Under the pieces are notes generated by a model. It ran no database searches. It was not told the origin of the DNA and worked only from the letters and a program-made list of their open reading frames with translations. Made by a program: the position numbers and the translations under genes. DNA of 64,000 bases, from the NCBI GenBank assembly GCA_032622095.1, contig CP136064.1, positions 134,113,129 through 134,177,128 on the forward strand, written 5' to 3'. Shown here piece by piece: positions 12,624 to 24,475 of this stretch. The stretch is from Siphonodentalium dalli. Taxonomy: Eukaryota > Mollusca > Scaphopoda > Gadilida > Siphonodentaliidae. Numbering within the stretch: the first letter of the stretch is position 1; each line of letters begins with the position of its first letter.

Positions 12624-13103
12624 AGGTACTCAATCCGAACAGAGGGTCCCCATCTCAACAGATTCCAACAACAACAATCCGATCAGAGGGTCCTATATTA
12701 CTATTTCTTTGGCTTTGGGGGTAAAAAATATTTGATTCGAGTCGAGGAACCCATCAAACAAAGCTCAGAGTTATTAGATATTTATTTTTGAAATTTGTTA
12801 TTTACTCGAGATGAGTACTAAAAATTGCCTTCAACTGCCGTAATCTGCTCGGGATGTGTACACCAAAATCTATTCAAACAGACAAGGATGGATAACTCTA
12901 AAATCAAGTGGTAATAATAACGCAATTTTGACTGAGTTCTGGGCCAGAAAGTATTCCCGATAATGAAAAATAATAGATTTCTAAAATCGATATCTAACAA
13001 ATCTGAGCTTTGATGGGTGACTTCCTCGACTCGAATCAAATATTTTTGACCCCCGAAGCCATTGAAATGGTAATTGAGAGGAGTTTTATCGGATTGAGTA
13101 CCT
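12624..13103. mobile_element. TTAA-flanked foldback MITE, family A, copy 1
   Basis: The element is 480 bp, bounded by AGGTACTCAATCCG and CGGATTGAGTACCT, with TTAA on both sides (12620-12623 and 13104-13107). The two halves are inverted copies of each other: TATTTGATTCGAGTCGAGGA sits in one half and its complement in the other, with about 200 bp of weaker pairing on each side. TTAA targeting is typical of piggyBac and Kolobok-type transposases (family knowledge); none is encoded here. This copy is more diverged than the three others in the window. Confidence 0.88.
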
Positions 13104-13107
13104 TTAA

Positions 13108-14257
13108 GCAAATGGTGTATGAAATGTGCAGGTGTAGTTACAATGCACATGTCATCCCCAATACTTAAATGTCATGACAATATAATAAATTAGTATTTAA
13201 AAAACCCCAACTTGTTCATTACTTCGCCATATAGGCAAGGGGAAGCAGCGTTCCTGAATTATACACAATTTCACTGTTGTTGCGAAATGTCAGTCAATAT
13301 ATGGATTTGTGTTTGTCGTATGAAGAAATGTACTTCGACCATCTCGTAAGGGATGGGAGCCTTCCATTTCTACGGATGGATGACCCGCCGATAAGAGTGG
13401 TCCGCAATAGCCCCGGGTTATTAAAAAAAATGAAGAAATGTAATGAAGAATGTTAAAATACGCACATGTGTATATTAACACAAGATTGTCCAGAATAAAA
13501 ATCTATCCAGTTGGTACATGAATTCTACAGGTACCCCCGTTTCAATGCGCGGGAAAATCATTACCCTGATGAGCATCAACACTCAGCAACCATATACTGC
13601 TCCCCGGGGACAGGGGAGGTATTTAAACACAATGTGGCTGGCATACTGACAATATTTTTCACTGCTAATAATCAGGTACCCTTTTCAACGCGTTCATATG
13701 GGTGGTGCGAAACGAGCGACCTTGCTTAAGGGTCGCAACTTGGCGCAACATATGAACAGCGTACAATCCGACAATTGTGAATTCGTCAATAGCCACCATT
13801 TGAAGGGGGGATCACTGTCCAAAAAATATCGAGGTAACCCGTTTATAACCGACCACAAATTGGGCGTAAGTATAGTATCTGGCGTCAAAATTAACGCTAA
13901 CATTTTGCTAAATTTCAGATTTTGTTGCGAAATTGCAGACTGTGTGTGTTCATGCGTAGCCCATTTTGGTGTAAATTCGTCGATAGCCACCATAGGGTGA
14001 AATCACTGTCAAATAGTACATGGGATGCCATTATCACATTATCACATCACCAGAATCCTGCAATCCCATCGGGATACCGATAAGGGTGAGATTTTGGGTA
14101 TACAATTCTATCTAAATTTGCAATAGCATAGCTGATCTCACACAATCATGAATTCGGCAACATGCTAGTGTCCTTTATAGAAATTCAGACTCTACTTACG
14201 CCCAATTTTTGGCTGGGTATAATTGGCTATCTGATACTTTTTTGACAGCAATTTTAC
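13108..14257. other. Unassigned sequence with one direct repeat
   Basis: No recognisable gene. AATTCGTCAATAGCCACCAT (about 13,780) recurs as AATTCGTCGATAGCCACCAT (about 13,973), a direct repeat spaced by about 193 bp. Overlapping frames on both strands across 13.69-14.0 kb have no recognisable motif. Confidence 0.5.
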
Positions 14258-14260
14258 CCA

Positions 14261-16106
14261 GAGCCGTAATTTCGCTATAATCCGGATTGAGAATCCAAAG
14301 CCGATTACGGGGGGCGGAGCTAATTTCGGATTCTAGGTCAGATTTTGAAATCCACGTGGTCTCCGAAACTCTCCCCCAGCGTCAAACATGGCTCATGTAT
14401 TTGACACAAGTATCATTTGTATCTTATATTTATAAAGTGCATGTTTGTTGTGAAAGTCATGCTGTTCTTCTATGTGTGTATACACGGCACATAATTTGCT
14501 GCCAATCCGACTTAATCGCATCTTTTTTTCAAGTTAAAGTGTGTTTATTGATGATGGCAAGCATATCTAAACATGACAGCTCTAGGCCTCCTGAATCAAA
14601 TTCCGAAGATGTTGTGAAGAACACACGGAACTTGTCAGTTGAACAGGGACGTGACGACAGGGGTTGATTGGGTGTCTCGACCCCCACCCCGAACTTTGGT
14701 ACAATTTGCTAAGCTGTGCAGTCATTCATACGTGAGGAAAATCAGGATTATTTTGACTAACTGTTTCAAATAATGATACGTACAAGCCAACAAACGCAAC
14801 AAACAAACCCGATTTTAAATAAATACATATACAAACTTATGACTAACTCGAGAGAGGGGGTGTCCAGTGATCTGTATATATGTTCAACTTGTTTTGGTAG
14901 TCATGTTGCTTTGCCATTACTAATTATTTATTTTTTCAGTGTAATAACATATGGGAGAGGGGGTACCCTTAAGTGAGTCAGTACTTGTCCCCCAATTCCT
15001 TTGTATGTATAAACAAATGTATGTGTTATATATCATGTGTTATCTAAATTTGACATATATTTGAAATAAATATATCTAAACTAAACTTTGGTACATTCCA
15101 GCAGTCGGAAATTTCATGCATGAGACAACATTAGTTGGACATTAATTTGACACCATATATAGGTTGGCATTGTTCTCATTGTTTGATTTTTTTTCAACCA
15201 GTAAAAGTTGGTAATTTTCCAATCTTAGTGTTTGTCAGATTGGATATTTCCAAGGAGAGCAAATTGAATTCTGCGAACCTGTGAGATTGATGTTTGGTTC
15301 AATGGGGGGGGGGGGGGGGTGCAGTTGGCCGGAAATTTGAGGAAACTTCTATCCACGTCCCTAGAACATGTGTCTGTTGTCTATACAGAGACTATTGCGC
15401 AAAACGACTGCATTTAACGAAACAAAACATGTTAAAATTGCTATAACTTTAAGACTAGATGATAGTACATACGTGTATCTGATAATCCATCGATACCATA
15501 TAATCCTACTATTTCTTGAATAAGAAGAAACATTATAATAACGAACACAACAGAAGACATATCCATGCAGGTTCATATGAATTCGGTCAATGGTGACGTA
15601 TCCGCCGAATTCGAAATCGACATGCGTTCGGGCGGTATTTTAAGGATGGAATTATGAAATGGACATATGAAAGTGACAATCAACAATGATTTGCCATCAA
15701 CCGAAGTGCTCCCCCAGCGTTACTATCAATAGCGTTATTATTTGGCTAATTTCAGTAATATTCTCCAGTTTACATTCAATAAAACAAATTTGTCTCCGCA
15801 TTTAAAATTCTTTGATATAGATCGTTTATATTCTGCAATAATTTGTACACAAGAGACGGATTCTTATGTTTTATTGTGTTTTTAAACTCTGAGGTGGCGG
15901 AATCTCGGTTTGTTTACATTACGAACATTTGAGTCCGTAATCGGAATCCGAATCCAAATCGGATTACCACGAAATTAGGATTACGGTCTGTTCGTTTACT
16001 GATTCTGCAAATTTGTGGTCTGTTCTTTTGCCGAACCAAGTCGTACGGGGACCAATCTGTAATCTGGATCCAGAATCTGAAACGGATTTTAGCGAAATAA
16101 CGCCTC
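14261..16106 (+). repeat. Inverted-array unit 1 (direct orientation)
   Basis: About 1.85 kb, starting GAGCCGTAATTTCGCTATAA and ending GGATTTTAGCGAAATAACGCC, so its ends are inverted repeats of each other. Inside lie a C/G run (15,305-15,319) and TGGAAA-rich sequence. A 126-codon open frame (14,287-14,667) matches no family I know and is broken in the sister units. This is the most complete unit and serves as reference for the array. Confidence 0.85.
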
Positions 16107-16107
16107 A

Positions 16108-17906
16108 GAGGCGTTATTTCGCTAAAATCCGATTTGGATTCTGGATTCAGATTACAGATTTGTCCCGTACGACTTGGTTCGGCAAAAGAACAGACCACAA
16201 ATTTCCAGAATCAGTAAACGAACAGACCGTAATCCTAATTTCGTGGGAATCCGATAGGGATTCGGATTCCGATTACGGACTCAAAATGTTCGTAATGTAA
16301 ACAAACCGAGATTTCGCCACCTCAGAGTTTAAAAACACAATAAAACATAAGAATCCGTCTCTTGTGTACAAATTATTGCAGAATATAAACGATCTATATC
16401 AAAGAATTTTAAATGCGGAGACAAATTTGTTTTATTGAATGTAAACTGGGAGAATATTACTGAAATTAGCCAAATAATAACGCTATTGATAGTAACGCTG
16501 GGGGAGCACTTCGGTTGATGGCGAAGAAATTGCAATTCATTGTTGATTGTCACTTTCATATGTCCATTTCATAATTCCATCCTTAAAATACCGCCCGAAC
16601 GCATGTCGATTTCGAATTCGGCGGATACGTCACCATTGACCGAGTTCATATGCACCTGCATGGATATGTCTTCTGCTGTGTTCGTTATTATAATGTTCTT
16701 CTTATTCAAGAAATAGTAGGATTATATGGTATCGATGGATTATCAGATACACGTATGTACTATCATCTAGTCTTAATGTTATAGCAATTTCATGTTTAAC
16801 ATGTTTTGTTTCGTTAAATGCAGTCGTTTTGCACAATAGTCTCTGTATAGACAACAGACACATGTTCTAGGGACGTGGCTAGAAGTTTCCTCAAATTACG
16901 GCCAACTGCACCCCCCCCCCCCTTGAACCAAACATCAATCTCACAGGTTCGCAGAATTCAATTTGCTCCCCTTGGAAATATCCAATCTGACAAACACTAA
17001 GATTGGAAAATTACCAACTTTTACTGGTTGAAAAAAATCAAACAATGAGAACAATGCCAACCTATATATGGTGTCAAATTAATGTCCAACTAATGTTGTG
17101 TCATGCATGAAATTTCCGACTGCTGGAATGTACCAAAGTTTAGTTTAGATATATTTATTTCAAATATATGTCAAATTTAGATAACACATGATATATAACA
17201 CATACATTTGTTTATACATACAAAGGAATTGGGGGACAAGTACTGACTCACTTAAGGGTACCCCCTCTCCCAAATGTTATTACACTGAAAAAATAAATAA
17301 TTAGTAATGGCAAAGCAACGTACATGACTACCATATGTATTTATTTAAAATCGGGTTTGTTTGTTTGTTGCGTTTGTTGGCTTGTACGTATCATTATTTG
17401 AAACAGTTAGTCAAAATAATCCTGATTTTCCTCACGTATGAATGACTGCACAGCTTAGCAAATTGTACCAAAAATCGGGGTGGGGGTCGAGACACACAAG
17501 CAACCCCTGTCGTCACGTCCCTGTTCAACTGACAAGTTTCGTGTGTTCTTCACAACATCTTTGGAATTTGATTCAGGAGGCCTAGAGCTGTCATGTTTAG
17601 ATATGCTTGCCAACATCAATAAACACACTTTAACTTGAAAAAAAAGATGCGATTAAGTCGGATTGGCAGCAAATTATGTGCCGTGTATATACACATAGAC
17701 GAAAAGCATGATTTCACAACAAACATGCACTTTATAAATATAAGATACAAATGATACTTTTGTCAAATACATGAGCCATGTTTGACGCTGGGAGAGATTT
17801 TCGGAGACCACGTGGATTTCAAAATCTGACCTAGAATCCGAAATTAGCTCCGCCCCCCGTAATCGGCTTTGGATTCTCAATCCGGATTTTAGCGAAATTA
17901 CGGCTC
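16108..17906 (-). repeat. Inverted-array unit 2 (opposite orientation)
   Basis: This is the reverse complement of unit 1, meeting it at a palindromic joint centred on 16,107 (TAACGCCTCAGAGGCGTTA). Differences from unit 1 include a roughly 70-bp loss near 17,330. The pairing of units 1 and 2 makes a palindrome of about 3.6 kb with no spacer. Confidence 0.85.
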
Positions 17907-17907
17907 A

Positions 17908-20469
17908 GAGTCGTAATTTCGCTAAAATCCGGATTGAGAATCCGAAGCCGATTGCGGGGGCGGGGCTAATTCCCGATTATAGGTCAGATTTTGAAATCCA
18001 CGTGGTCTCCGAAACTCTCTCCCAGCGTCAAACATGGCCTATGTATTTGACACAAGTATCATTTGTATCTTATATTTATAAAGTGCATGTTTGTTGTGAA
18101 AGTCATGCTTTTCTTCTATGTGTATGTACACGGCACATAATTTGCTGCCAATCCGACTTAATCGCTTTTTTTTTCAAGTTAAAGTGTGTTTATTGATGAT
18201 GGCAAGCATATCTAAACATGACAGCTCTAGGCCTCCTGAATCAATTTCCGAAGATGTTGTGAAGAACACACGAAACTTGTCAGTTGAACAGGGACGTGAC
18301 GACAGGGGTTGATTTCGTGTCTCGACCCCCACCCCGAACTTTGGTACAATTTGCTAAGCTGTGCAGTCATTCATACGTGAGGAAAATCAGGATTATTTTG
18401 ACTAACTGTTTCAAATAATGATACGTACAAGCCAACAAACGCAACAAACAAACCCGATTTTAAATACATATCAAACTTACACGTATGACTAACTCGGGAG
18501 AGAGGGTGTCCAGTGATCCATATATATGTTCAACTTGTTTTGGTAGTCATGTTGCTTTGCCATTACTAATTATTTATTTTTTCAGTGTAATAACATATGG
18601 GAGAGGGGGTACCCTTAAGTGAGTCAGTACTTGTCCCCCAATTCCTTTGTATGTATAAACAAATGTATGTGTTATATATCATGTGTTATCTAAATTTGAC
18701 ATATATTTGAAATAAATATATCTAAACTAAACTTTGGTACATTCCAACAGTCGGAAATTTCATGCATGACACAACATTAGTTGAACATTAATTTGACACC
18801 ATATATAGGATGGCATTGTTCTCATTGTTTGATTTTTTTCAACCAGTAAAAGTTTGTAATTTTCCAATCTTAGTGTTTGTCAGATTGGATATTTCCAAGG
18901 GGAGCAAATTGAATTCTGCGAACCTGTGAGATTGTTTTATTGAATGTAAACTGGGAGAATATTACTGAAATTAGCCAAATAATAACGCTATTGATAGTAA
19001 CGCTGGGGGAGCACTTCGGTTGATGGCGAAGCAATTGCAAATCATTGTTGATTGTCACTTTCATATGTCCATTTCATAATTCCATCCTTAAAATACCACC
19101 CGAACGCATGTCGATTTCGAACTCGGCGGATACGTCACCATTGACCGAATTCATATATGAACCTGCATGGATATGTCTTCTGCTGTGTTCGTTATTATGT
19201 TTCTTCTTATTCAAGAAATAGTAGGATTATATGGTATCGATGGATTATCAGATACACGTATGTACTATCATCTAGTCTTAAAGTTATAGCAATTTCATGT
19301 TTAACATGTTTTGTTTCGTTAAATGCAGTCGTTCTGCACAATAGTCTCTGTATAGACAACAGACACATGTTCTAGGGACGTGGCTAGAAGTTTCCTCAAA
19401 TTTCTGGCCAACTGCACCCCCCCCCCCCCATTGAACCAAACATCAATCTCACAGGTTCGCAGAATTCAATTTGCTCCCCTTGGAAATTTCCAATCTGACA
19501 AACTAGATTGGAAAATTACCAACTTTTACTGGTTGAAAAAAATCAAACAATGAGAACAATGCCAACCTATATATGGTGTCAAATTAATGTTCAACTAATG
19601 TTGTGTCATGCATGAAATTTCCGACTGCTGGAATGTACCAAAGTTAGGTTTAGATATATTTATTTCAAATATATGTCAAATTTAGATAACACATGATATA
19701 TAACACATACATTTGTTTATACATACAAAGGAATTGGGGGACAAGTACTGACTCACTTAAGGGTACCCCCTCTCCCATATATGTTATTACACTGAACAAA
19801 TATATAATTAGCAACATGACTACCAAAACAAGTTGAACATATATACAGATCACTGGACACCCCCTCTCCCGAGTTAGTCATAAGTTTGTATATGTATTTA
19901 TTTAAAATCGGGTTTGTTTGTTGCGTTTGTTGGCTTGTACGTATCATTATTTGAAACAGTTAGTCAAAATAATCCTGATTTTCCTCACGTATGAATGACT
20001 GCACAGCTTAGCAAATTGTACCAAAGTTCGGGGTGGGGGTCGAGACACGAAATCAACCCCTGTCGTCACGTCCCTGTTCAACTGACAAGTTTCGTGTGTT
20101 CTTCACAACATCTTCGGAATTTGATTCAGGAGGCCTAGAGCTGTCATGTTTAGATATGCTTGCCATCATCAATAAACACACTTTAACTTGAAAAAAAAGA
20201 TGCGATTAAGTCGGATTGGCAGCAAATTATGTGCCGTGTATATACACATAGAAGAAAAGCATGACTTTCACAACAAACATGAACTTTATAAATATAAGAT
20301 ACAAATGATACTTGTGTCAAATACATGAGTCATGTTTGACGCTGGGAGAACATTAAACATAGTTTCGGAGACCACGTGGATTTCAAAATCTGACCTAGAA
20401 TCGGGAATTAGCCCCGCCCCCGTAATCGGCTTCGGATTCTCAATCCGGATTTTAGCGAAATTACTACTC
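17908..20469. repeat. Inverted-array units 3 and 4 fused, with the centre deleted
   Basis: From 17,908 to about 18,932 the sequence follows unit 1 in direct orientation. It then switches at GAGATTG/TTTTATTG (about 18,931-18,934) to the unit 2 orientation and runs to 20,469. Relative to units 1-2 about 1.14 kb is missing, including one central palindromic joint. The outer joints are at 17,907 (CGGCTCAGAGTCG) and 20,470 (CTCTGAG). Confidence 0.8.
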
Positions 20470-20470
20470 T

Positions 20471-20587
20471 GAGTCGTTATTTCGTGGGAATCCGGATTCA
20501 GATTCCGAATCCGATTACGGGGGCGGGGCTAATTCCCGATTCTAGGTCAGATTTTGAAATCCACGTGGTGTCCGATACTATGTTTAA
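20471..20587 (+). repeat. Inverted-array final unit, truncated at a MITE
   Basis: About 115 bp in direct orientation (CCGATTACGGGGGCGGGGCT, then ATCCACGTGGTGTCCG), ending at the TTAA where MITE A copy 2 is inserted. The unit does not resume beyond TGTT on the far side, so the array was also broken there. Confidence 0.75.
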
Positions 20588-21056
20588 AGGTACTCAACCC
20601 GATAAAACTCCTCTCAATTACTATTTCAATGGCTTCGGGGGTCAAAAATATTTGATTCGAGTCGAGGAAGTCACCCATCAAAGCTCAGATTTGTTAGATA
20701 TCGATTTTAGAAATCTATTATTTTTCATTATCGGGAATACTATCTGGCCCAGAACTCAGTCAAAATTGCATTAAAATTACCACTTGATTTTAGAGTTATC
20801 CATCCTTGTCTGTTTGAATAGATTTAGAGAACACATCCAGAGCAGATTACGGCAGTTAGCAGTACTCATCTCGAGTTTATAACAAATTTCAAAAATCAAT
20901 ATCTAATAACTCTGAGCTTTGTTTGATGGGTTCCTCGACTCGAATCAAATATTTTTTACCCCCAAAGCCAAAGAAATAGTAATATAGGACCCTCCGATCG
21001 GATTGTTGTTGTTGGAATCTGTTGAGATGGGGACCCTCTTTACGGGTTGAGTACCT
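20588..21056. mobile_element. TTAA-flanked foldback MITE, family A, copy 2
   Basis: 469 bp, AGGTACTCAACCCG to CGGGTTGAGTACCT, flanked by TTAA (20584-20587 and 21057-21060). It sits in an array unit. The sister unit at 20,346-20,362 (reverse strand) keeps the unfilled site ACTATGTTTAATGTTCTCCC, showing that TTAA is duplicated on insertion. This copy is closest in sequence to the copies at 39.6 and 55.0 kb. Confidence 0.92.
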
Positions 21057-21064
21057 TTAATGTT

Positions 21065-21230
21065 AATTTTGGGTCATTTGCCACATTTTCCCAAAAAAAT
21101 CGGACCGAGCACAGGTTCGACACTTTTTCGGACCACTTTTACGAACTCGACCCAAATCTTTTTCGGCCCAAAAGGTTCCGCCCAGCTGGCCACTTGAGAA
21201 TTTGGGGCCATTTGCCACACTTTCCGATAT
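21065..21230 (-). repeat. Orphan unit of the 10.8-11.5 kb tandem repeat, inverted
   Basis: Contains the reverse complement of the 10.8 kb unit: CTTTTTCGGACCACTTTTAC, CTCGACCCAAATCTTTTTCG and CGCCCAGCTGGCCACTTG. It is a single unit, next to MITE A copy 2. Confidence 0.85.
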
Positions 21231-21301
21231 TTTGCGAATAAGGAATAAGTAACAAAATTCACGTTGCTCTACATTTTCTCTAAATCGGTGTCAGCAATTA
21301 A

Positions 21302-21795
21302 AGGCACGTGAGGCCTTAGTTGTCGAAAATATTTATATTTGTTCCAATCACCGAAAACAGAAAAACATTAAAACGCATACAGTTTCGTTCATATATACCA
21401 TGACCATCGCGTAAACAGCATGTTATCATAAAGATTTGCTATATTTTACCTAATCAAGAGCCTGATTGTGTTACAGAAGACAGCACAATGCTGCTGGCTA
21501 ATCACCCACACATGGCATAAACGCTCTTTATTCGTTCCATATCAGGAATTCACCAACAAAGAACGCTCTTTATATTTACCATCATAATATAAACAAACAC
21601 CAGAAAAGTAACTTTTTATGCTCTTGTTTACATAACAATGGTCAAATATATGACAATAACATACTGTTTATGCGATATTTCTTATTTTTATACGGACAAA
21701 GTCTATCTACATTTTGTTGTTCCTCTTGTTTGTGGCGGTTTTTGACGGGTGGAAATATTTTCACAGGATACCCACAGCCAAGGCCAACCGTACCT
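21302..21795. mobile_element. TTAA-flanked MITE, family B, copy 1
   Basis: 494 bp, beginning AGGCACGTGAGGCCTTAG and ending CAAGGCCAACCGTACCT, with TTAA at 21298-21301 and 21796-21799. Termini are imperfect inverted repeats of about 18 bp. Two AACGCTCTTTAT blocks lie inside. Homologous along its length to 30,529-31,038. Non-coding. Confidence 0.85.
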
Positions 21796-22562
21796 TTAAG
21801 CTAATACATGACATGTATTTCAACATGTCCCATACAAAGACATGTATCGATTTGATTCATGAAAGAACTATCAGATTCATTGCAATGCGGATATATACAC
21901 GTGTATATATATACGTATTAACGCCTCGTATACCGTAACAATTTAGGCGGCCCACACTCGAAGACGGAATCAACGCAGATGACAATAAACATCTCGCCAA
22001 CGAGAAGCGCCGCATTCGGCGATTCGTCTTTCACCGCTAGGGGAAAGTACTTTAACTCTAATTCCCTCCGGCCAAACGACTTAAAGAATATTGTTATACA
22101 AACATAATATTAGGATGCTGGTCCCTATGACCCCTAAATCGAAACAGATTAGTTCATATAAAAGTAAGTAGCCCTCAATAAAATGGTTTCACACATTACA
22201 ATGTTTTACAAGTAGCTTAGACACTACTTGTTAAAATAACAATAACAACCATGCAGCACCTAATTAACAAACCGGCGGTCGACTCGGCCGTCTACGACCG
22301 CAACCATCAGTGTGCTGCAGAACGAAAAATATCTATAAAAGTTGAAATATAAGGCTTACAAATTATCTTTTAAATTTCTTTTATTGGTAATTGACATAGC
22401 TTGTCATAAACCAAAAATCAACATTATTGACATAATTCTGTAAAGGACAATAAACGAAATTGAAATTCCCAACTACACCATTTACCGGAATCGGCCTCCT
22501 GGTCGCGCGTTTCGACTTTTAAATAAACCGGAAAAAAACAATTTTCTATTTATAAAACCCCC
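21796..22562. other. Unassigned; one GC-richer island at 21,950-22,045
   Basis: No bounded repeat. The 21,950-22,045 patch can be read as about 31 codons after a possible AG splice acceptor and ends in a stop, with AATAAA about 130 bp further on. It matches nothing I recognise, so no exon is called. Confidence 0.4.
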
Positions 22563-22572
22563 ATCGGACCAG

Positions 22573-23131
22573 GGGGGGGGGGGGGGGTGGGGGTCGGAAA
22601 AAAAAATTCAGGCACGTATGGCATTTTTCCCCTTTCGATCATTTTTTGTACCCACCCACCCCCACCGCCAATTTTTTTTCCGTTTTCGGCAGTTTTTTCC
22701 GACAATTTTTTGACACCCACCCCCCCCCTTTTAACACTAAAACAGAGATTTGCGGGGGAAAATTCACTGTAAACAGCTGTATATGAATTTCTGTGCATAC
22801 TATTTATCATGGATGTTAACATGGACATGTAAATAGGAATGAGTCATTTTGAGGTCATTCGGCCAAAAAAACATGGCTGCCAGCGGCCATCTTGGATTTC
22901 AAAATTTGCAACAAAATACAAGACGATAACTGCCTGCAGTCAGTTTACAGTTAGAATTACATTATTTCTCTCATTCAAAGTGGTTTTGAAGCCCAACTCA
23001 TTGCCAAAACACTAAAAAACAAGCAGGAATATATTTTTTTAGTTGCTGAAAAAATTGCTTGTTGGTGGCTTTGACCACCCACCCACCCCGGCATACGTGC
23101 CGGAATTTTTTTTTTCACCCCCCCCCCCCTG
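22573..23131. mobile_element. G/C-run TIR element with a 9-10 bp target duplication
   Basis: The ends are inverted: a G run, then TCGG, an A run, ATTC.GGCACGTATG on the left, mirrored by CATACGTGCCGGAATTTTTT and a C run on the right. ATCGGACCAG is found directly outside both ends (22563-22572 and 23132-23141). A 9-10 bp duplication suggests a Mutator-like origin (inference). The interior (about 22,800-22,900) holds a fragment of the CCATCTTGGATTT repeat unit also seen at 33-34 kb. Confidence 0.75.
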
Positions 23132-23270
23132 ATCGGACCAGATGTTTCTAATATTTGTAGAACAGTATACACGCGGGCGTACTAATTATATGTCAGAACA
23201 CCGGTTTCAGGAATTGGAAATGGACTTGAATCAACATACCATATCATAAAGAAATAATACCGTATAGTTG

Positions 23271-24475
23271 CAAAACGACCTCATATAATGATGAAACTAC
23301 CTCATATAGTTATGAAACGACCTCAAATAATGATGAAACGACCTCATATAATGATGACACGACCTCATACAATGATGACACGACCTCATATAATGATGAC
23401 ACGACCTCATATAATAATGAAACGACCTCATATAATAATGAAACGACCTCATATAATGATGAAACTACCTCATATAATTATGAAACGACCTCAAATAATG
23501 ATGAAACGACCTCATATAATGATGACACGACCTCATACAATGATGACACGACCTCATATAATGATGAAACAACCTCATATAATGATGATGATGAAACTAC
23601 CTCATACAATGATGAAACGACCTCATATAATGATGAAACGACTCATAATGATGAAACGACCTCATACAATGATGAAACGACCTCATATAATGGCGAAACG
23701 ACCGCATATAATGGCGAAACGACCACATATAACGGTGGCACGACCTCATATAATGGAGAAATCACTTGATATAAAGGTGAAACCACCTAATATAATGATG
23801 AAACGACCTCATATAATGATGAAACGACCGCATATAATGATGAAACGACCTCATATAGTGATGATGATGAAACTACCTCATCATCACTATAATGATGAAA
23901 CGACCTCATATAATGATGAAACGACCTCATATGAAACGACCTCATATAATAATGAAACGACCTCATATAATGATGAAACGGCCTCAAATAATGATGAAAC
24001 GGCCTCATGTAATGATGAAACGACCTCATATAATGATGAAACGACCTCATATAATGATGAAACGACCTCATATAATGGTGAAACGACCTCATATAATGAT
24101 GAAACGACTTCATACAATGATGAAACGACCTCATATAATGGCGAAACGACCGCATATAATGGCGAAACGACCGCATATAATGGCGAAACGACAGCATATA
24201 ACGGTGACACGACCTCATATAATGGGGAAACCACTTGATATAAAGGCGAAACCACCTAATATAATAATGAAACTACCTCATATAATGATGAAACGACCTC
24301 ATATAATGATGATGATGAAACGACCTCATATAATGATGAAACTACCTCATATAATGATGAAACACGACCACATATAATGATGAAACGACCACATATAACG
24401 GTGGCACGACCTCATATAATGGCGAAACCACTTCATATAATGGCGAAACCACTTCATATAATTACAAATACATTC
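23271..24475. repeat. 21-bp minisatellite (about 57 copies) open in several frames
   Basis: Copies of ACCTCATATAATGATGAAACG, seven codons long, run for 1.2 kb. Because 21 is a multiple of three and the unit lacks stops in several frames, long frames appear on both strands: 316 codons at 23,288-24,238 (+; MMKRPHI heptads), 161 codons at 23,892-24,377 (+), and 143 and 122 codons on the minus strand. Variant units (GGCGAAACGACCGCATATAA, GATATAAAGG) recur in the same order about 450 bp apart (23,694-23,800 and 24,139-24,260), a higher-order duplication. Frame-shifting indels between blocks argue against a real protein. A flanking fragment resumes at 27,465-27,545 after the retrotransposon. Confidence 0.93.

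Noticed and set aside
13290..13481. Minus-strand frame reading RGYCGPLLSAGHPS
   Set aside because: Looks superficially protein-like but is short, isolated and without a recognisable family.
14287..14667. 126-codon frame in array unit 1
   Set aside because: It is frameshifted or shortened in the sister units and shows no recognisable domain.
21950..22045. Possible terminal exon (AG acceptor, ~31 codons, stop, AATAAA downstream)
   Set aside because: Weak pyrimidine tract, no recognisable protein and no partner exon; kept only as an unassigned GC-richer patch.
23288..24238. 316-codon frame as a repetitive protein gene
   Set aside because: The 21-bp unit is open in several frames on both strands and frames switch between blocks; this is satellite DNA unless expression is shown.
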